A DNA stretch of 64,000 nucleotides. Source: Promicromonospora sp. MEB111 (GTDB taxonomy: Bacteria > Actinomycetota > Actinomycetes > Actinomycetales > Cellulomonadaceae). The notes beneath the pieces were generated by a model. That model worked only from the letters and a program-made list of their open reading frames with translations. It ran no database searches and was not told the DNA's origin. Both the position numbers and the translations under genes were made by a program. Below are positions 16,801 through 24,906 of this stretch, piece after piece; position 1 is the first letter of the stretch, and the number at the start of each line of letters is the position of its first letter. The stretch spans positions 32,349 to 96,348 of the forward strand of contig NZ_JARVSD010000024.1 of assembly GCF_030209445.1 (NCBI RefSeq), written 5' to 3'.

Positions 16801-17354
16801 TGGTCTGGGGCACCGACACCGTGCCGCTGACGGCGGCCGGCCAGACGCTCGACCAGCTCGACGTCCGGTTCAAGTCCTGTGCCGAGGTGACCTGGCCGAC
16901 GGTCGAGCAGCTCACGGTCGCCACCGCGGCCGAGTGCGTCGACCAGAACGTGCAGGTCCAGGCGACGGTCGAGAACGGGACCGGCCGCGAGTGGCGCGGC
17001 GTGCTCGTCCAGGACGCCACCGGCGCGACGAGCGAGGAGCAGGCGGTCCCCGCCGGGTCGACCACGTTCGTGCTGCCCCAGCAGCCCCTGTTCACCCTCG
17101 ACGGCAACGTCACCGTGCGGCTGACGCGTGAGCTGGAGGGCAACTCCTTCACGGTGGAGAAGTCGTTCGCCGTGAAGGGCGAGAACTGCGTGCTGCCCGA
17201 TCCGACCTGCGAGCCGACCGGGGACCAGAGCGCCGAGCAGGCCGCGTTCGTGCCCCGGGTCGCGGCTCCGACGGACAGCCCCTGGCGACGGCTGATGGGC
17301 CTCGACGGTTGCGAGCCCGCCGACACCCCCGAGCCCGAGCAGCCGCAGGCCTAG
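13803..17354 (+). CDS. ECF sigma factor fused to zinc-finger, transmembrane and large extracytoplasmic region
   Basis: A 1183-residue single polypeptide. Residues ~12-80 are sigma-70 region 2 (SDAELILQVRAGDRDAFGVLYERH, DAEDVVADAFSKLFE). Residues ~130-185 are region 4 (LPERWREVLWYVLVDELKPAQVAPVLGLSPNGV). A zinc-finger anti-sigma-like motif follows: C198, then H224-LST-C228-AT-C231. Ala/Gly-rich hydrophobic stretches lie at ~243-262 and ~328-345; the second is the better membrane span. About 800 residues follow, with beta-rich repeats (FTVENTGAADATGAQLEVTLPSG-like) and spaced cysteine pairs, typical of exported domains. So promoter recognition, putative anti-sigma control and sensing sit in one chain. 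GTG 13803 is the best start I can see, but its ribosome-binding site is weak. Confidence 0.88.
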   Translation: MRQVESSTGETPSDAELILQVRAGDRDAFGVLYERHSAAARALARQYVTAADAEDVVADAFSKLFEMLRRGVGPDAGFRPYLYTMVRHRSFDVSRGAARTRPSTDDEIESVLGRVASKDDPALQGFERSVIAKAYVDLPERWREVLWYVLVDELKPAQVAPVLGLSPNGVSALLYRAKEALRAGYLQQHLTHAPSDTCRTVNPLLGGYVRASLSKRETTKIDEHLSTCATCSALVLELHDVAHGMKTVIAPLVLGAGGLALVGAGAPIGGMVVAAKAGAGAAAGGAHSASAVSAASSGSFSGAVSSAVSTTAGAVASAAAAATGGSMAAGALAVAAVGLVAALQITAPPEADPLIDTVIATNDARELPGGGPAERVKGGEPVLPTDVVPNEDTAYIEVDYADAAQPLAPRQSQNLSFTVENTGAADATGAQLEVTLPSGLTSVKPEGSFGTGIGGRLVSSTRPAASATPTAEATPTPGATGSTSSEAKADASAGSSTGEIAVPTTPSASPSAPATEGTVPVETPVGCAPTERTNVLLCSIGELAQGATRSVVVPVQANAGGDYPVSAKVWADGLEPMSADLPSRTVAPFGQELSAQSRDVSLSSPGTAPLPVTLVSTGDRTVAPGWAVAVSLPDGVKPASAQSQLSCAAGDLPNSWLCTPLAGIFGSTLQLEPGAAVDMSLNVTTAASSTAQPAELGVANVRPVLDGSARSASATLVATSAWTNAGAGVGTVTASCLAEGGADKADAAVIGSYTNTTQRVVRVALEAAGSREATGQDVAPGESARVTVHDGMRVPAGLATFVLTTDVDGSTYETRVAAGDHRAVDCYRPTWDTATSVQTVNAGGTVGVKGTITNKTGESMFAVMSVPVGGDTLKSVKVPVAADGTWDLSVDTGRTHVPAGDVTFHLSREVADSDGDLADAVSAPANNPTQSFAAAQIQPAAGERTMSSESCVFDAAQDRSVQTFTVTADNTASTLPVPFHVGDVTRTVPAGQTEVIEFPVVWGTDTVPLTAAGQTLDQLDVRFKSCAEVTWPTVEQLTVATAAECVDQNVQVQATVENGTGREWRGVLVQDATGATSEEQAVPAGSTTFVLPQQPLFTLDGNVTVRLTRELEGNSFTVEKSFAVKGENCVLPDPTCEPTGDQSAEQAAFVPRVAAPTDSPWRRLMGLDGCEPADTPEPEQPQA

Positions 17355-17361
17355 CACCCGG

Positions 17362-17381
17362 GGCGCCCCATCAGGGGCGCC
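17362..17381. terminator. Bidirectional terminator between sigma-fusion gene and upp
   Basis: GGCGCCCC (17362-17369) pairs with GGGGCGCC (17374-17381) around ATCA, between two convergent stop codons. Confidence 0.75.
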
Positions 17382-17390
17382 ACGCCGGCG

Positions 17391-18026
17391 TCAGACGATG
17401 CCGTACAGCCGGTCCCCGGCGTCGCCCAGGCCGGGCACGATGTAGGCCTTCTCGTTGAGGCGCTCGTCCACGGCCGCGACCACGACCGACAGGTTCGCGC
17501 GGTCGCCCACGTGCTCCTCCAGGAGCGCGATGCCCTCCGGGGCGGCCAGCAGGCAGACCGCCGTGACCTCGCGCGCGCCGCGCTCCAGCACGTAGTCGAT
17601 CGCCGCGACCAGCGTGCCGCCCGTGGCGAGCATCGGGTCGATGAGGAACACGTGCCGGCCGGTGAGGTCGTCGGGCAGGCGGTTCGCGTACGTGACGGCC
17701 TTGAACGTCTCCTCGTCGCGCACCAGGCCGAGGAATCCGACCTCCGCCGTCGGGAGCAGGCGGCTCATACCGTCCAGCATGCCCAGCCCCGCGCGCAGGA
17801 TCGGCACCACCAGCGGCGGCGGGGACGCGAGGCGCGTGCCCGTCATGGTGGTGATCGGCGTCTTCACCTCGTGCGGCTCGGTGGCGATCTCGCGCGTGGC
17901 CTCGTAGGCCAGGAGCGTGACCAGCTCGTCGACCAGCAGGCGGAAGGTGGGCGAGTCCGTGGTCTCGTCCCGCAGGACGGTCAGCTTGTGGGCTACCAGG
18001 GGATGATCGACGACGTGAAGGCGCAT
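17391..18026 (-). CDS. upp: Uracil phosphoribosyltransferase
   Basis: A 211-residue UPRTase that makes UMP from uracil and PRPP in pyrimidine salvage. Hallmarks are [20 protein letters not shown] at the N-terminus, [12 protein letters not shown], the PRPP-binding loop DPMLATGGT and the C-terminal [15 protein letters not shown]. Length is normal. The ATG at 18026 lies 7 nt after a TAGCGT -10 box (18034-18039, minus strand), so the message is probably leaderless. It is divergent from tadA. A uracil permease gene is present elsewhere in the window (49376-50638). Confidence 0.98.
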   Translation of the reverse strand: MRLHVVDHPLVAHKLTVLRDETTDSPTFRLLVDELVTLLAYEATREIATEPHEVKTPITTMTGTRLASPPPLVVPILRAGLGMLDGMSRLLPTAEVGFLGLVRDEETFKAVTYANRLPDDLTGRHVFLIDPMLATGGTLVAAIDYVLERGAREVTAVCLLAAPEGIALLEEHVGDRANLSVVVAAVDERLNEKAYIVPGLGDAGDRLYGIV

Positions 18027-18108
18027 GGGGCCAACGCTACCGGGCGGTCGAACGGCGAGGCGGTGCGGAGGCCCGGAAAGTCGCCAGTCCCACACTAGGG
18101 TGACCTGT

Positions 18109-18600
18109 GTGTCCGACACAGCAAGCCTGAGCGCCGCCGAGCGCCGCGCGCACTGGGAACGGTGGATGGGCGTCGCCCTCGACGAGGCCCGGCGTGCCCT
18201 GGACACCGGCGACGTGCCGGTCGGCGCCCTGGTGCTCGACGAGGCGGGCGACGTGATCGGCGTCGGGCACAACGAGCGCGAGGCGACGGGGGACCCGACC
18301 GCCCACGCCGAGGTGCTCGCGATGCGGGCGGCCGCGGCCGCGCGCGGCGAGTGGCGGCTGTCCGGCTGCACGCTCGTGGTCACGCTGGAGCCGTGCCCGA
18401 TGTGCGCGGGCGCCCTGGTGCAGTCGAGGGTGCGGCGGCTGGTCCTCGGAGCCTGGGACCCGAAGGCCGGCGCCACGGGCTCCGTGTGGGACCTGGTGCG
18501 CGACCAGCGGGCGCTGCACGAGGTCGAGGTGCTGGGCGGCTTCCGCGAGGACGAGTGCGGGGCGCTGCTCCGGGAGTTCTTCGGGGCGCGGCGGGGCTGA
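18109..18600 (+). CDS. tadA: tRNA-specific adenosine deaminase TadA
   Basis: A 163-residue zinc deaminase that converts A34 to inosine in the tRNA-Arg(ACG) anticodon, so that one tRNA can read CGN codons. The cytidine-deaminase-fold zinc motif is complete: H66-A-E68 (HAEVLAM) and P-C96-PM-C99 ([12 protein letters not shown]). The GTG start at 18109 follows a TAGGGT box (18096-18101) by 7 nt, indicating a leaderless transcript. In-frame codons further upstream lie inside the promoter and upp start region and were discarded. Confidence 0.96.
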   Translation: MSDTASLSAAERRAHWERWMGVALDEARRALDTGDVPVGALVLDEAGDVIGVGHNEREATGDPTAHAEVLAMRAAAAARGEWRLSGCTLVVTLEPCPMCAGALVQSRVRRLVLGAWDPKAGATGSVWDLVRDQRALHEVEVLGGFREDECGALLREFFGARRG

Positions 18601-18614
18601 CGGGCGGGGCCGCG

Positions 18615-19289
18615 TCAGACCTGCGGCAGCGCCGCGCTGAGCTGGTCGAGCAGCGTGCGCAGGCGCAGCAGGTACAGCCGCTCGTTGGCCAGGCTGGACA
18701 TGTTCGCGACGGCGTCGTCGCCGTCCTGGTACTTGACGATCATGAGCTCGAACTCCGTGAGGTCGCGGCGCCAGTTGTAACCCTGGACCCGCTCCCGCCA
18801 GCGGTGCAGCTTCTCGACCAGGGCGCTGTCGGGCGCCCGGCTCAGCACGCCCGAGGCGAGTGCGACGTCGACCGCCGACAGAGCCAGCCGGGGGCTGACC
18901 GAGAGGGCGCGGTCGCCGCCCGTCCGCAGCCCGGCGAGCCGGCGCTCGACGATGGCGCGGTTCTGGCGCAGCTCGAAGATCACCGAGGCGACCAGCTCCG
19001 AGCGGCGCTCCGTCTCGGCGTTCTGCCGCTCCACGATCAGCCCGGTGACACCCGCGAGCAGGGTCAGCGAGTTGACCCAGGGTTCCCACTCCGGGCCGAC
19101 GCCGAGGATCCACAGGATGCCCAGCACGAACGCGACGCCCAGAAGGGTGTAGGTCACGACGGCGACGGTCACGCGCCGTCGTCGGGCCCAGCGGCGCCCG
19201 GACCAGGCGGTCCCGGCCCGCTGCCGCAGCAGCCTCAGCCGCGCGCGGACCGCCTCCGGCGCCCCGCGCACACCCGGGCCCCGGGTCAC
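18615..19289 (-). CDS. Two-TM membrane protein coupled to the methyltransferase gene
   Basis: A 224-residue protein with an Arg-rich N-terminus, two membrane helices (about residues 43-64 and 72-90) and a long helical cytoplasmic-type tail (SELVASVIFELRQNRAIVERRLAG..., VEKLHRWRERVQGYNWRRDLTEFELM). The GTG at 19289 overlaps the methyltransferase stop as GTGA, so translation is coupled and the two products probably work together. The shape, a 2-TM unit followed by helices, loosely resembles SLATT-type 2-TM proteins, but I see no firm family motif. Confidence 0.72.
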   Translation of the reverse strand: MTRGPGVRGAPEAVRARLRLLRQRAGTAWSGRRWARRRRVTVAVVTYTLLGVAFVLGILWILGVGPEWEPWVNSLTLLAGVTGLIVERQNAETERRSELVASVIFELRQNRAIVERRLAGLRTGGDRALSVSPRLALSAVDVALASGVLSRAPDSALVEKLHRWRERVQGYNWRRDLTEFELMIVKYQDGDDAVANMSSLANERLYLLRLRTLLDQLSAALPQV

Positions 19290-20422
19290 TTCCACACGTC
19301 GAACGTCGGCCGCTCGGCGGGAGCGTTCTCGTCGGGCGCCAGCAGCCGCAGCTCCAGCCCGAACGGGTTCTGCCGCCGGGTGTACCGGAACCGTTCCCGC
19401 TGCACGTGGGTGGTGCGCAGGCCGGCGTCGGCCACGAGCTGGTCGATCCGCTCGGTCGTGTACTTGCGCGTCGTGTACAGCCGGATGGTGTCCAGCGGCT
19501 TGAGGTGCACCGGCCGGCTGCCCGGGATCAGCATCCGCAGGGTCTCGCTGCCCACGTTCTGCCAGAACACCTTCAGGAGGATGCTCTCGTCCTCGACCGA
19601 ACCGGTGAACCGGACCTGTTCGAGGTCGATCTTGAGGTCGGTGTTGTAGCGCACGGCGCTCGCCACGAACTCCACGAACCCCCGCGTCTGGCGGTACTCG
19701 GCCTCGGCGGCGTGCACGGCGTCCTGGCTCAGGCTCTCGGTCGTGGCGAACTCGACGAGCATCCGGTCCTGCGGCCGGAGCACCTTCGCGACGCCGTCGA
19801 GGAACTCCGCGTCGTCGTCGAAGTTCGCCACGGTGTTGCCGACCAGCGAGAAGAGGATCGCCTCGTCGCCCACGAGGCGGTCGAGGAACTGCTTGAGCTC
19901 CTCGAGGTTGCCGTCCAGGGAGAGGTCGATCTGCAGGCCCAGCGAGCGGTCCAGGGGGAAGTGCGCGTCCCGGACGGCGGTGCGCGACCCGGTCCGGAGC
20001 ATCTCGGCGCTCATGTCCACGGGCACGTAGAGCATCGACGGGTGCGCCTGGTGCATCGTCTCCAGGAACATCCCGTCCTTGGCGCCGGTACCGACGCCGA
20101 GGCTCACCAGGTGCACGCACTCGTCCGTCACCAGCGGCGAGATGCTGCGCCACTGCCTGCGGAACATCTCGGTGCCGACCTTGATGACCATGTAGGTGGG
20201 GTCGTTCGAGGCGTTGAACCAGGCGATGGTCGGGCCGATGCCCCAGTAGGCGTAGCCGGACGGGACGCGCTTGCCGTCCCCGGACGTCGAGTGCCCGTCG
20301 TCGAGGTACTGGGCCAGGGTGGCGAGCTTGTCGGACTGGTCCTCGCCCACCAGCGTCACGGACCACGCGAAGTCGTCGCCCGCGAGGGTGCTGTCGATCC
20401 TTGAAATCGCTGAGTCGCCCAC
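19286..20422 (-). CDS. SAM-dependent methyltransferase, histidine N-alpha-methyltransferase (EgtD-like) family
   Basis: A 378-residue protein. The SAM-binding core is recognisable (CVHLVSLGVGTGAKDG, YVPVDMSAEML, LFSLVGNTVANFDDDAEFLDGVAKVLRPQDRMLVEF), as in the EgtD-like Methyltransf_33 fold. The N-terminus differs from classical EgtD (GYAYWGIGPTIAWFNASNDPTYMVIKVGTEMF), and no egtB, egtC or egtA lies nearby, so ergothioneine synthesis is not supported. The GTG at 20422 has GAGGGG 6 nt upstream. It forms a two-gene unit with the downstream 2-TM protein. The substrate is unknown. Confidence 0.75.
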   Translation of the reverse strand: MGDSAISRIDSTLAGDDFAWSVTLVGEDQSDKLATLAQYLDDGHSTSGDGKRVPSGYAYWGIGPTIAWFNASNDPTYMVIKVGTEMFRRQWRSISPLVTDECVHLVSLGVGTGAKDGMFLETMHQAHPSMLYVPVDMSAEMLRTGSRTAVRDAHFPLDRSLGLQIDLSLDGNLEELKQFLDRLVGDEAILFSLVGNTVANFDDDAEFLDGVAKVLRPQDRMLVEFATTESLSQDAVHAAEAEYRQTRGFVEFVASAVRYNTDLKIDLEQVRFTGSVEDESILLKVFWQNVGSETLRMLIPGSRPVHLKPLDTIRLYTTRKYTTERIDQLVADAGLRTTHVQRERFRYTRRQNPFGLELRLLAPDENAPAERPTFDVWK

Positions 20423-20548
20423 GCGGTCCCCTCGTGCTCCGATGCAGTGCTCCGACGCAAAGAGATCCCAGGCTAGCGGGACGACCCGTGGTGCGAAATG
20501 GAACACACCCCGGGTGCGCGGGGCAGTCGGCGGCATACCCTCGTAGGC

Positions 20549-21433
20549 GTGTTCCCTCAAGCTCGCCCCACCACGTGGCAGCCCGAGCCCGTCGAGGTCG
20601 CCCGCACCACCGTGGACGACGCCGTGGACGTGCTCTCGGGCCTCCGGATCACGGCGCTCACGGGCGCCGGGGTCTCGACGGACTCCGGCATCCCCGACTA
20701 CCGCGGCCCCGACTCGCCGCCGCGCAGCCCCATGACCTACCAGCAGTTCGTCGGCGACGAGGAGTTCCGCCGGCACTACTGGGCGCGCAACCACGTGGGC
20801 TGGCAGCACGTGGACCGCACGGCGCCGAACGCCGGGCACCGCGCGCTCGTCGAGCTGGAGGAGCGCCGGATCCTCGCCGGGATCATCACGCAGAACGTGG
20901 ACCTGCTGCACGAGGACGCCGGCTCCCGCAACGTCATCGACCTGCACGGACGCTACGACCGCGTGATCTGCCTCAACTGCGGCCGGGTCATCTCGCGCAC
21001 GCACCTCGCGGAGCGGCTCACCGAGCTCAACCCGGGCTTCCTGGAGTCCGTGGGCGACGTCGCGGACGTGGAGATCGCGCCCGACGCCGACGCCGTCATC
21101 GAGTCGACCGCGCACTTCAAGCCCGCCCCCTGCGAGTTCTGCGGGGGCGTGCTCAAGCCGGAGATCGTCTACTTCGGCGAGAACGTGCCGCGCGAGCGGG
21201 TGGAGCGGGCGTTCGCGCTGGTCGACTCCGCCGACGCCCTGCTCGTCGCCGGCTCGTCGCTGACCGTGATGAGCGGGCTGCGGTTCGTGCGGCACGCGGC
21301 CGAGGCGGGCAAGCCCGTCGTCATCGTGAACCGCGGCATCACCCGTGGCGACAAGTACGCGACGGTGAAGATCGACGCCGGGACGAGCGACGTCCTGCGG
21401 GAGCTGGTGCTTCGCCTGCCGCAGCCCAGCTAG
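20549..21433 (+). CDS. NAD-dependent protein deacylase, Sir2 family
   Basis: A 294-residue sirtuin that removes acyl groups from lysines using NAD+. Visible motifs: GAGVSTDSGIPDYRG (NAD binding), TQNVDLLHEDAG, the catalytic His in DLHGRYD, two Cys pairs for zinc (CLNC and CEFC), and VAGSSLTVMSG. The GTG at 20549 lies 7 nt after a TACCCT box (20536-20541) and is preferred over an upstream ATG for this reason. Its stop codon overlaps the stop of the convergent transglutaminase-like gene in a shared CTAG. Confidence 0.95.
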   Translation: MFPQARPTTWQPEPVEVARTTVDDAVDVLSGLRITALTGAGVSTDSGIPDYRGPDSPPRSPMTYQQFVGDEEFRRHYWARNHVGWQHVDRTAPNAGHRALVELEERRILAGIITQNVDLLHEDAGSRNVIDLHGRYDRVICLNCGRVISRTHLAERLTELNPGFLESVGDVADVEIAPDADAVIESTAHFKPAPCEFCGGVLKPEIVYFGENVPRERVERAFALVDSADALLVAGSSLTVMSGLRFVRHAAEAGKPVVIVNRGITRGDKYATVKIDAGTSDVLRELVLRLPQPS

Positions 21434-22386
21434 CGGGTGGTGAGGTCCGTGATCCCGTCATGGCCCGTCGGGGAGAGCGTGAGCACGCGGCCGCCCGGGT
21501 GCAGCCGCGAGTCCCCGTGGTACAGCTCGGCGAGCTGGTCGGCCGCCTCGCCGTCCCCGGAGTCGGCGGCCACGAGCAGGTAGGCGAGCTCGTCGGCCAC
21601 GGCGTCGAACTCGGCGTCGGACATCTCGGCGCCCGGCAGGCCCGCCTCCTGGACCCAGGTCTCTGCCTGGCCGCCCGCGGCCTCACGGACGTACGACGTG
21701 CCCAGCTCGGGGCCCCACAGGTCCCAGAGCAGCAGCTCGTCGCGGTGCCGGTGCGCCACCTCGTACAGCACGTAGAAGCGCACGAAGTCCTTGCCGTGCA
21801 GGTCCGGTACCTCCGCCGTCACGCCGAAGGTCGCGGGGTCGACGGTCCCGGCACGGATCGCCAGCCATGCCTCGGCCGCCGTCACGAACGGCGACTCCGG
21901 CCCGGTGGGCATGTCGTGCACGTCGAAGTCGAAGTCCTTCTGGTCGAGCTCGGGGTCGAACCGCAGCCAGCGCCTGCCGTCCCAGCGCTCGCCCACGACG
22001 TGGTCGGCGTTCCAGCCCGGCACGAAGTAGGTGGCGAAGCCGATCCGGGACCGCGCCGGCACGTCGTGCGTGCGCAGCACACCGAGCGTCAGGAGCGTGT
22101 GGTCGCGGCAGCATCCCGCGACCTGCTGGGCCTGCGTGCGCGGCCCGTCGAGAGGCGCGCGCAGCTCCGCGGCGCCCAGGATCGAGGTGAGCCAGCGCCG
22201 GTCGGGGTCGCTCTTCTGCTCGTCGGTCAGCGTCGGGTCACCGGCCCGGTAGTGCACGACGGCGGTGCAGGCGAACCGGTGCAGCTCTTCCGGGTCGGTG
22301 CTCAGCTCGGTGAAGTATCCGGTGTGATTTCCGGGGTTCGAGTACGGGCTGTGGTCCGCGTAGTCGAAGAGTGTGGGCGCGGGCAT
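21430..22386 (-). CDS. Transglutaminase-like domain protein
   Basis: A 318-residue protein with a transglutaminase/protease-like catalytic core. The Cys is in QVAGCCRDHTLLTLGVLR, the His in WNADHVVGERWDG and the Asp in WLRFDPELD. Such proteins may be cysteine peptidases or amide-cleaving enzymes. There is no signal peptide, so it is cytoplasmic. Start ATG 22386 follows GGAGGA. It sits downstream of the DUF4956-VTC-lipoprotein operon on the same strand, but a hairpin at 22429-22468 separates them. Confidence 0.8.
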   Translation of the reverse strand: MPAPTLFDYADHSPYSNPGNHTGYFTELSTDPEELHRFACTAVVHYRAGDPTLTDEQKSDPDRRWLTSILGAAELRAPLDGPRTQAQQVAGCCRDHTLLTLGVLRTHDVPARSRIGFATYFVPGWNADHVVGERWDGRRWLRFDPELDQKDFDFDVHDMPTGPESPFVTAAEAWLAIRAGTVDPATFGVTAEVPDLHGKDFVRFYVLYEVAHRHRDELLLWDLWGPELGTSYVREAAGGQAETWVQEAGLPGAEMSDAEFDAVADELAYLLVAADSGDGEAADQLAELYHGDSRLHPGGRVLTLSPTGHDGITDLTTR

Positions 22387-22428
22387 CGGTGTCCTCCCTC
22401 GGCGGTGTCCGGAACACTACCCCGCACC

Positions 22429-22468
22429 CCCGGCGAAATCCCACCCCCTTTCCGGGGATTCCGCCGGG
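22429..22468 (-). terminator. Terminator of the beta-helix lipoprotein operon
   Basis: A 14-bp stem with one mismatch (22429-22442 with 22455-22468) lies about 10 nt after the lipoprotein stop on the minus strand and before the transglutaminase-like gene. Confidence 0.7.
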
Positions 22469-22477
22469 TGAGGTGTC

Positions 22478-24076
22478 TCAGCGCCCCGTGGTGGCCGGGA
22501 CGTCGCCGGCCGTGGCCGTGGCGACCTCCGCGCCGTCGGCCTGGATCGTGTAGGTCTCGCCCGTGGTCACGTTCTCCGAGGCCAGGACCAGGGACTGGGT
22601 GTCCTTGGTCAGGGTCTCCGCCGCAACCGTGGTGCCGGACGAGTCGACCACGGTCACGTCCGTGCCCGCGGCCAGGGTGTCGAAGGTCGCGGCGACCCAG
22701 CCCTCCGAGCCGTCGCCCGGCGTCTGCAGCATGCTCGACGTGCCGACGGCGAGCAGGGTGCCGCCCTGCACCGTGAGCGCGCCGGCGCTGTCGAGGGTGC
22801 CGTTGCCGCCGTCCGTGGGGCCGAACACCGTGACGTCACCGCCCGAGATCGTCAGGGTCCCGTTCGAGTCCAGGCCGTCGCCCCCGGCGTCGACCGTGAC
22901 GTCGCCGCCGGTGATCGTCAGCGAGAAGTCGCCCGCGGCCTCGCCCGGCATGCCGCCACCGCCACCGCCGCCCCCGCCGCCCTGCGGCGGCTCGCCGCCC
23001 GGCATGGTGCCCGACGCCGGCGGCTCCGCCGCGGTGTCGTCGGTCGTCGCGGCACCGTCGGTCGTCGTGCTCGTGCCGCCCGCGGCGTTGAAGCCGTCGT
23101 CGGACGAGGTGACGTCCAACACAGTGCCGCTCGCGACCAGGATGTGCGCCGCCTCCAGGCCCTCGACGGACTCGGCGACGGTGACCGTGGCGCCGTCGAC
23201 GACGAGGTCGCTCTCCGCGTGGACGCCGTCGTCGCCGGACGCGACGGTGACGGTGCCACCGAGGAGCGCCGCGTAGCCGACGGTCTCGCCGGCGTCGTCG
23301 GTGCCGTCCTCGTTGTCCGCCTTGAGGCCGTCGCCCTCGGCGTCGACGTCGAGCGTGCCGTCGGTGACGACCAGGAAGTCCTTGCCGCGCACGCCGTCGT
23401 CCACCGCGGTGACGGTGATGTCGCCGCCTGCGATCACGAGGCCGTCCTTCGAGGCGATCCCGTCGTTCGCGTTGCCGGTGACGTCCAGCGAACCCGTGCC
23501 GGAGACGACCATCGAGTCGGCCGAGAACAGGGCGGCGTTGGGCGCGTCCTCGCTGGTGTCCGCGTACGTCGCGGCGTCGGTCAGACTGTTGGACGAGCCG
23601 TCCGCGAGCACCACGGACACGTCGTCGGCCTGCGTGACAGCGACGGCGGACCCGGTCGAGCTGGTGATGTCCGCGCCGTCGAGCACGAGCCGCACGAGGC
23701 CGTCGGCCTCGGAGCCCACCACGATCTGGCCGTCGTCGAGGGTGCCGCTGATCCGGTAGGTGCCGGGCGCCGAGATGGTGACGGTGGAGCCGTCGGCGAT
23801 GGCGCCGTCGCCCGAGACGGTGGCGCTGTCGCCGTCGAGCGAGACGCTGGTCTCGTCCCCGGTGTCCCAGGTCTCGTCGGCGAGGGCAGCGAGGTCCGAG
23901 TAGTCCTCGTTGTCGGCCAGCGCGTCGTCGGTGGTCGTCGCCACCTCCGAGATGGTGGTCGTGTTCGTGCTGCTCGTGGTCTCGGCGGTGGCCGTGCCGC
24001 ACCCGGCGAGGGCGCCGAGCACGAGGGCGCCGGAGATCGTGGCGGTCAGGACGGGGCGGGGCCGGCGGATCTTCAT
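22478..24076 (-). CDS. Carbohydrate-binding beta-helix lipoprotein (Cthe_2159-like)
   Basis: A 532-residue lipoprotein. The signal peptide ends in a lipobox (L23-A-G-C26). The rest is a long series of beta-helix-like rungs (GDITVTAVDDGVRGKD, LDVDAEGDGLKADNEDG, GDVTVDAGGDGLDSNG) broken by a Gly-rich linker near residue 370. This pattern matches the Cthe_2159-type polysaccharide-binding family. Its ATG overlaps the VTC stop (ATGA). With the VTC and DUF4956 genes it forms a translationally coupled operon, so it probably acts at the cell surface as part of the same unknown process. Confidence 0.85.
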   Translation of the reverse strand: MKIRRPRPVLTATISGALVLGALAGCGTATAETTSSTNTTTISEVATTTDDALADNEDYSDLAALADETWDTGDETSVSLDGDSATVSGDGAIADGSTVTISAPGTYRISGTLDDGQIVVGSEADGLVRLVLDGADITSSTGSAVAVTQADDVSVVLADGSSNSLTDAATYADTSEDAPNAALFSADSMVVSGTGSLDVTGNANDGIASKDGLVIAGGDITVTAVDDGVRGKDFLVVTDGTLDVDAEGDGLKADNEDGTDDAGETVGYAALLGGTVTVASGDDGVHAESDLVVDGATVTVAESVEGLEAAHILVASGTVLDVTSSDDGFNAAGGTSTTTDGAATTDDTAAEPPASGTMPGGEPPQGGGGGGGGGGMPGEAAGDFSLTITGGDVTVDAGGDGLDSNGTLTISGGDVTVFGPTDGGNGTLDSAGALTVQGGTLLAVGTSSMLQTPGDGSEGWVAATFDTLAAGTDVTVVDSSGTTVAAETLTKDTQSLVLASENVTTGETYTIQADGAEVATATAGDVPATTGR

Positions 24077-24906
24077 GCTGAGGTCCTCTCGCTGGTCAGG
24101 ATGTGTCGTGCGGTGGTGGGCGTGCTCACGGTGAGCCGACGCCGCACGAGGCGCCGCCAGGGCATGTCAGGCAGGCCGGGCTCCAGCACGGCCAGTCCGG
24201 TGGCGTACTTGGAGATGCGGTCGGGACGGTGGCCCGCGCGCCACAGGAGGCGGTCCACGGACGAGGGTCCGGAGCCGGCGGCGGTCTTGGTCTCGACCAC
24301 CACGAGGTCGCCGATCGTGGCGCTGCGGCGCACGTCCGGGCCGGTGTCGGTGTGGCCGGTGTCGGCGTGGCCCGGTGCGGCCGGGACCAGCAGGTCCCAG
24401 ACGAGGCCGGAGTCGAGCGTGACGCGGGCGTCGTCGAGCAGCAGGGTGGTGCGGTGGTACCGCGACCGCAGGGTCGGGGTGAGCACGGGCGCCGAGGGCG
24501 CCCCGGCGTCGGCCAGGCGGTCGGCGACGAAGGTGCGGGCCAGGCCGAGGTGGTCGGCGTCGTCGTGCGGCTGCCGCTCCTTGACCGTGGTGCCGCGGCC
24601 CGCACGGGTCTTCACCTCGACGAAGCACGACCCGGTGTCCACATAGGTCCGCGTCCGGACCTTGAACCGACGGCGGCGGCGCGTCGCCGCGAGGCGGTAC
24701 GCGTCCAGCTCCGGGGTGTCGAAGTAGGTGGAGTCGTAGGCGAACGTGCGGGACCCATCGATCTCCAGCACGCGGGCCGGCGGGAGGGCCGCGAGCAGGT
24801 CGTCGAGCTCGTCCGGCGTCAGCACGTACTTGCGGTCGCGCCGGGTCTGGAGCGCGGCGGCCTCGTTCAGCTCGTCGAGGGTCACGGGGGCGAGGGTGTC
24901 GATCAT
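24073..24906 (-). CDS. VTC-domain protein (polyphosphate polymerase family)
   Basis: A 277-residue VTC-domain protein. In eukaryotes this tunnel fold makes polyphosphate from ATP. The expected basic and acidic tunnel residues appear in RRDRKYVLT, FAYDSTYFDTPEL, RRRRFKVRTRTYVDTG, CFVEVKTRAGRGTTVKER and VVVETKTAAG. It is soluble. ATGA overlaps join it both to DUF4956 upstream and to the lipoprotein downstream. In bacteria VTC proteins with these neighbours are common but poorly characterised; polyphosphate synthesis is a family-based guess. Confidence 0.88.
   Translation of the reverse strand: MIDTLAPVTLDELNEAAALQTRRDRKYVLTPDELDDLLAALPPARVLEIDGSRTFAYDSTYFDTPELDAYRLAATRRRRRFKVRTRTYVDTGSCFVEVKTRAGRGTTVKERQPHDDADHLGLARTFVADRLADAGAPSAPVLTPTLRSRYHRTTLLLDDARVTLDSGLVWDLLVPAAPGHADTGHTDTGPDVRRSATIGDLVVVETKTAAGSGPSSVDRLLWRAGHRPDRISKYATGLAVLEPGLPDMPWRRLVRRRLTVSTPTTARHILTSERTSA

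Noticed and set aside
19286..20422. Complete ergothioneine (egt) cluster
   Set aside because: Only the methyltransferase-like gene is present; egtA, egtB, egtC and egtE are not in the window and the N-terminus is atypical.
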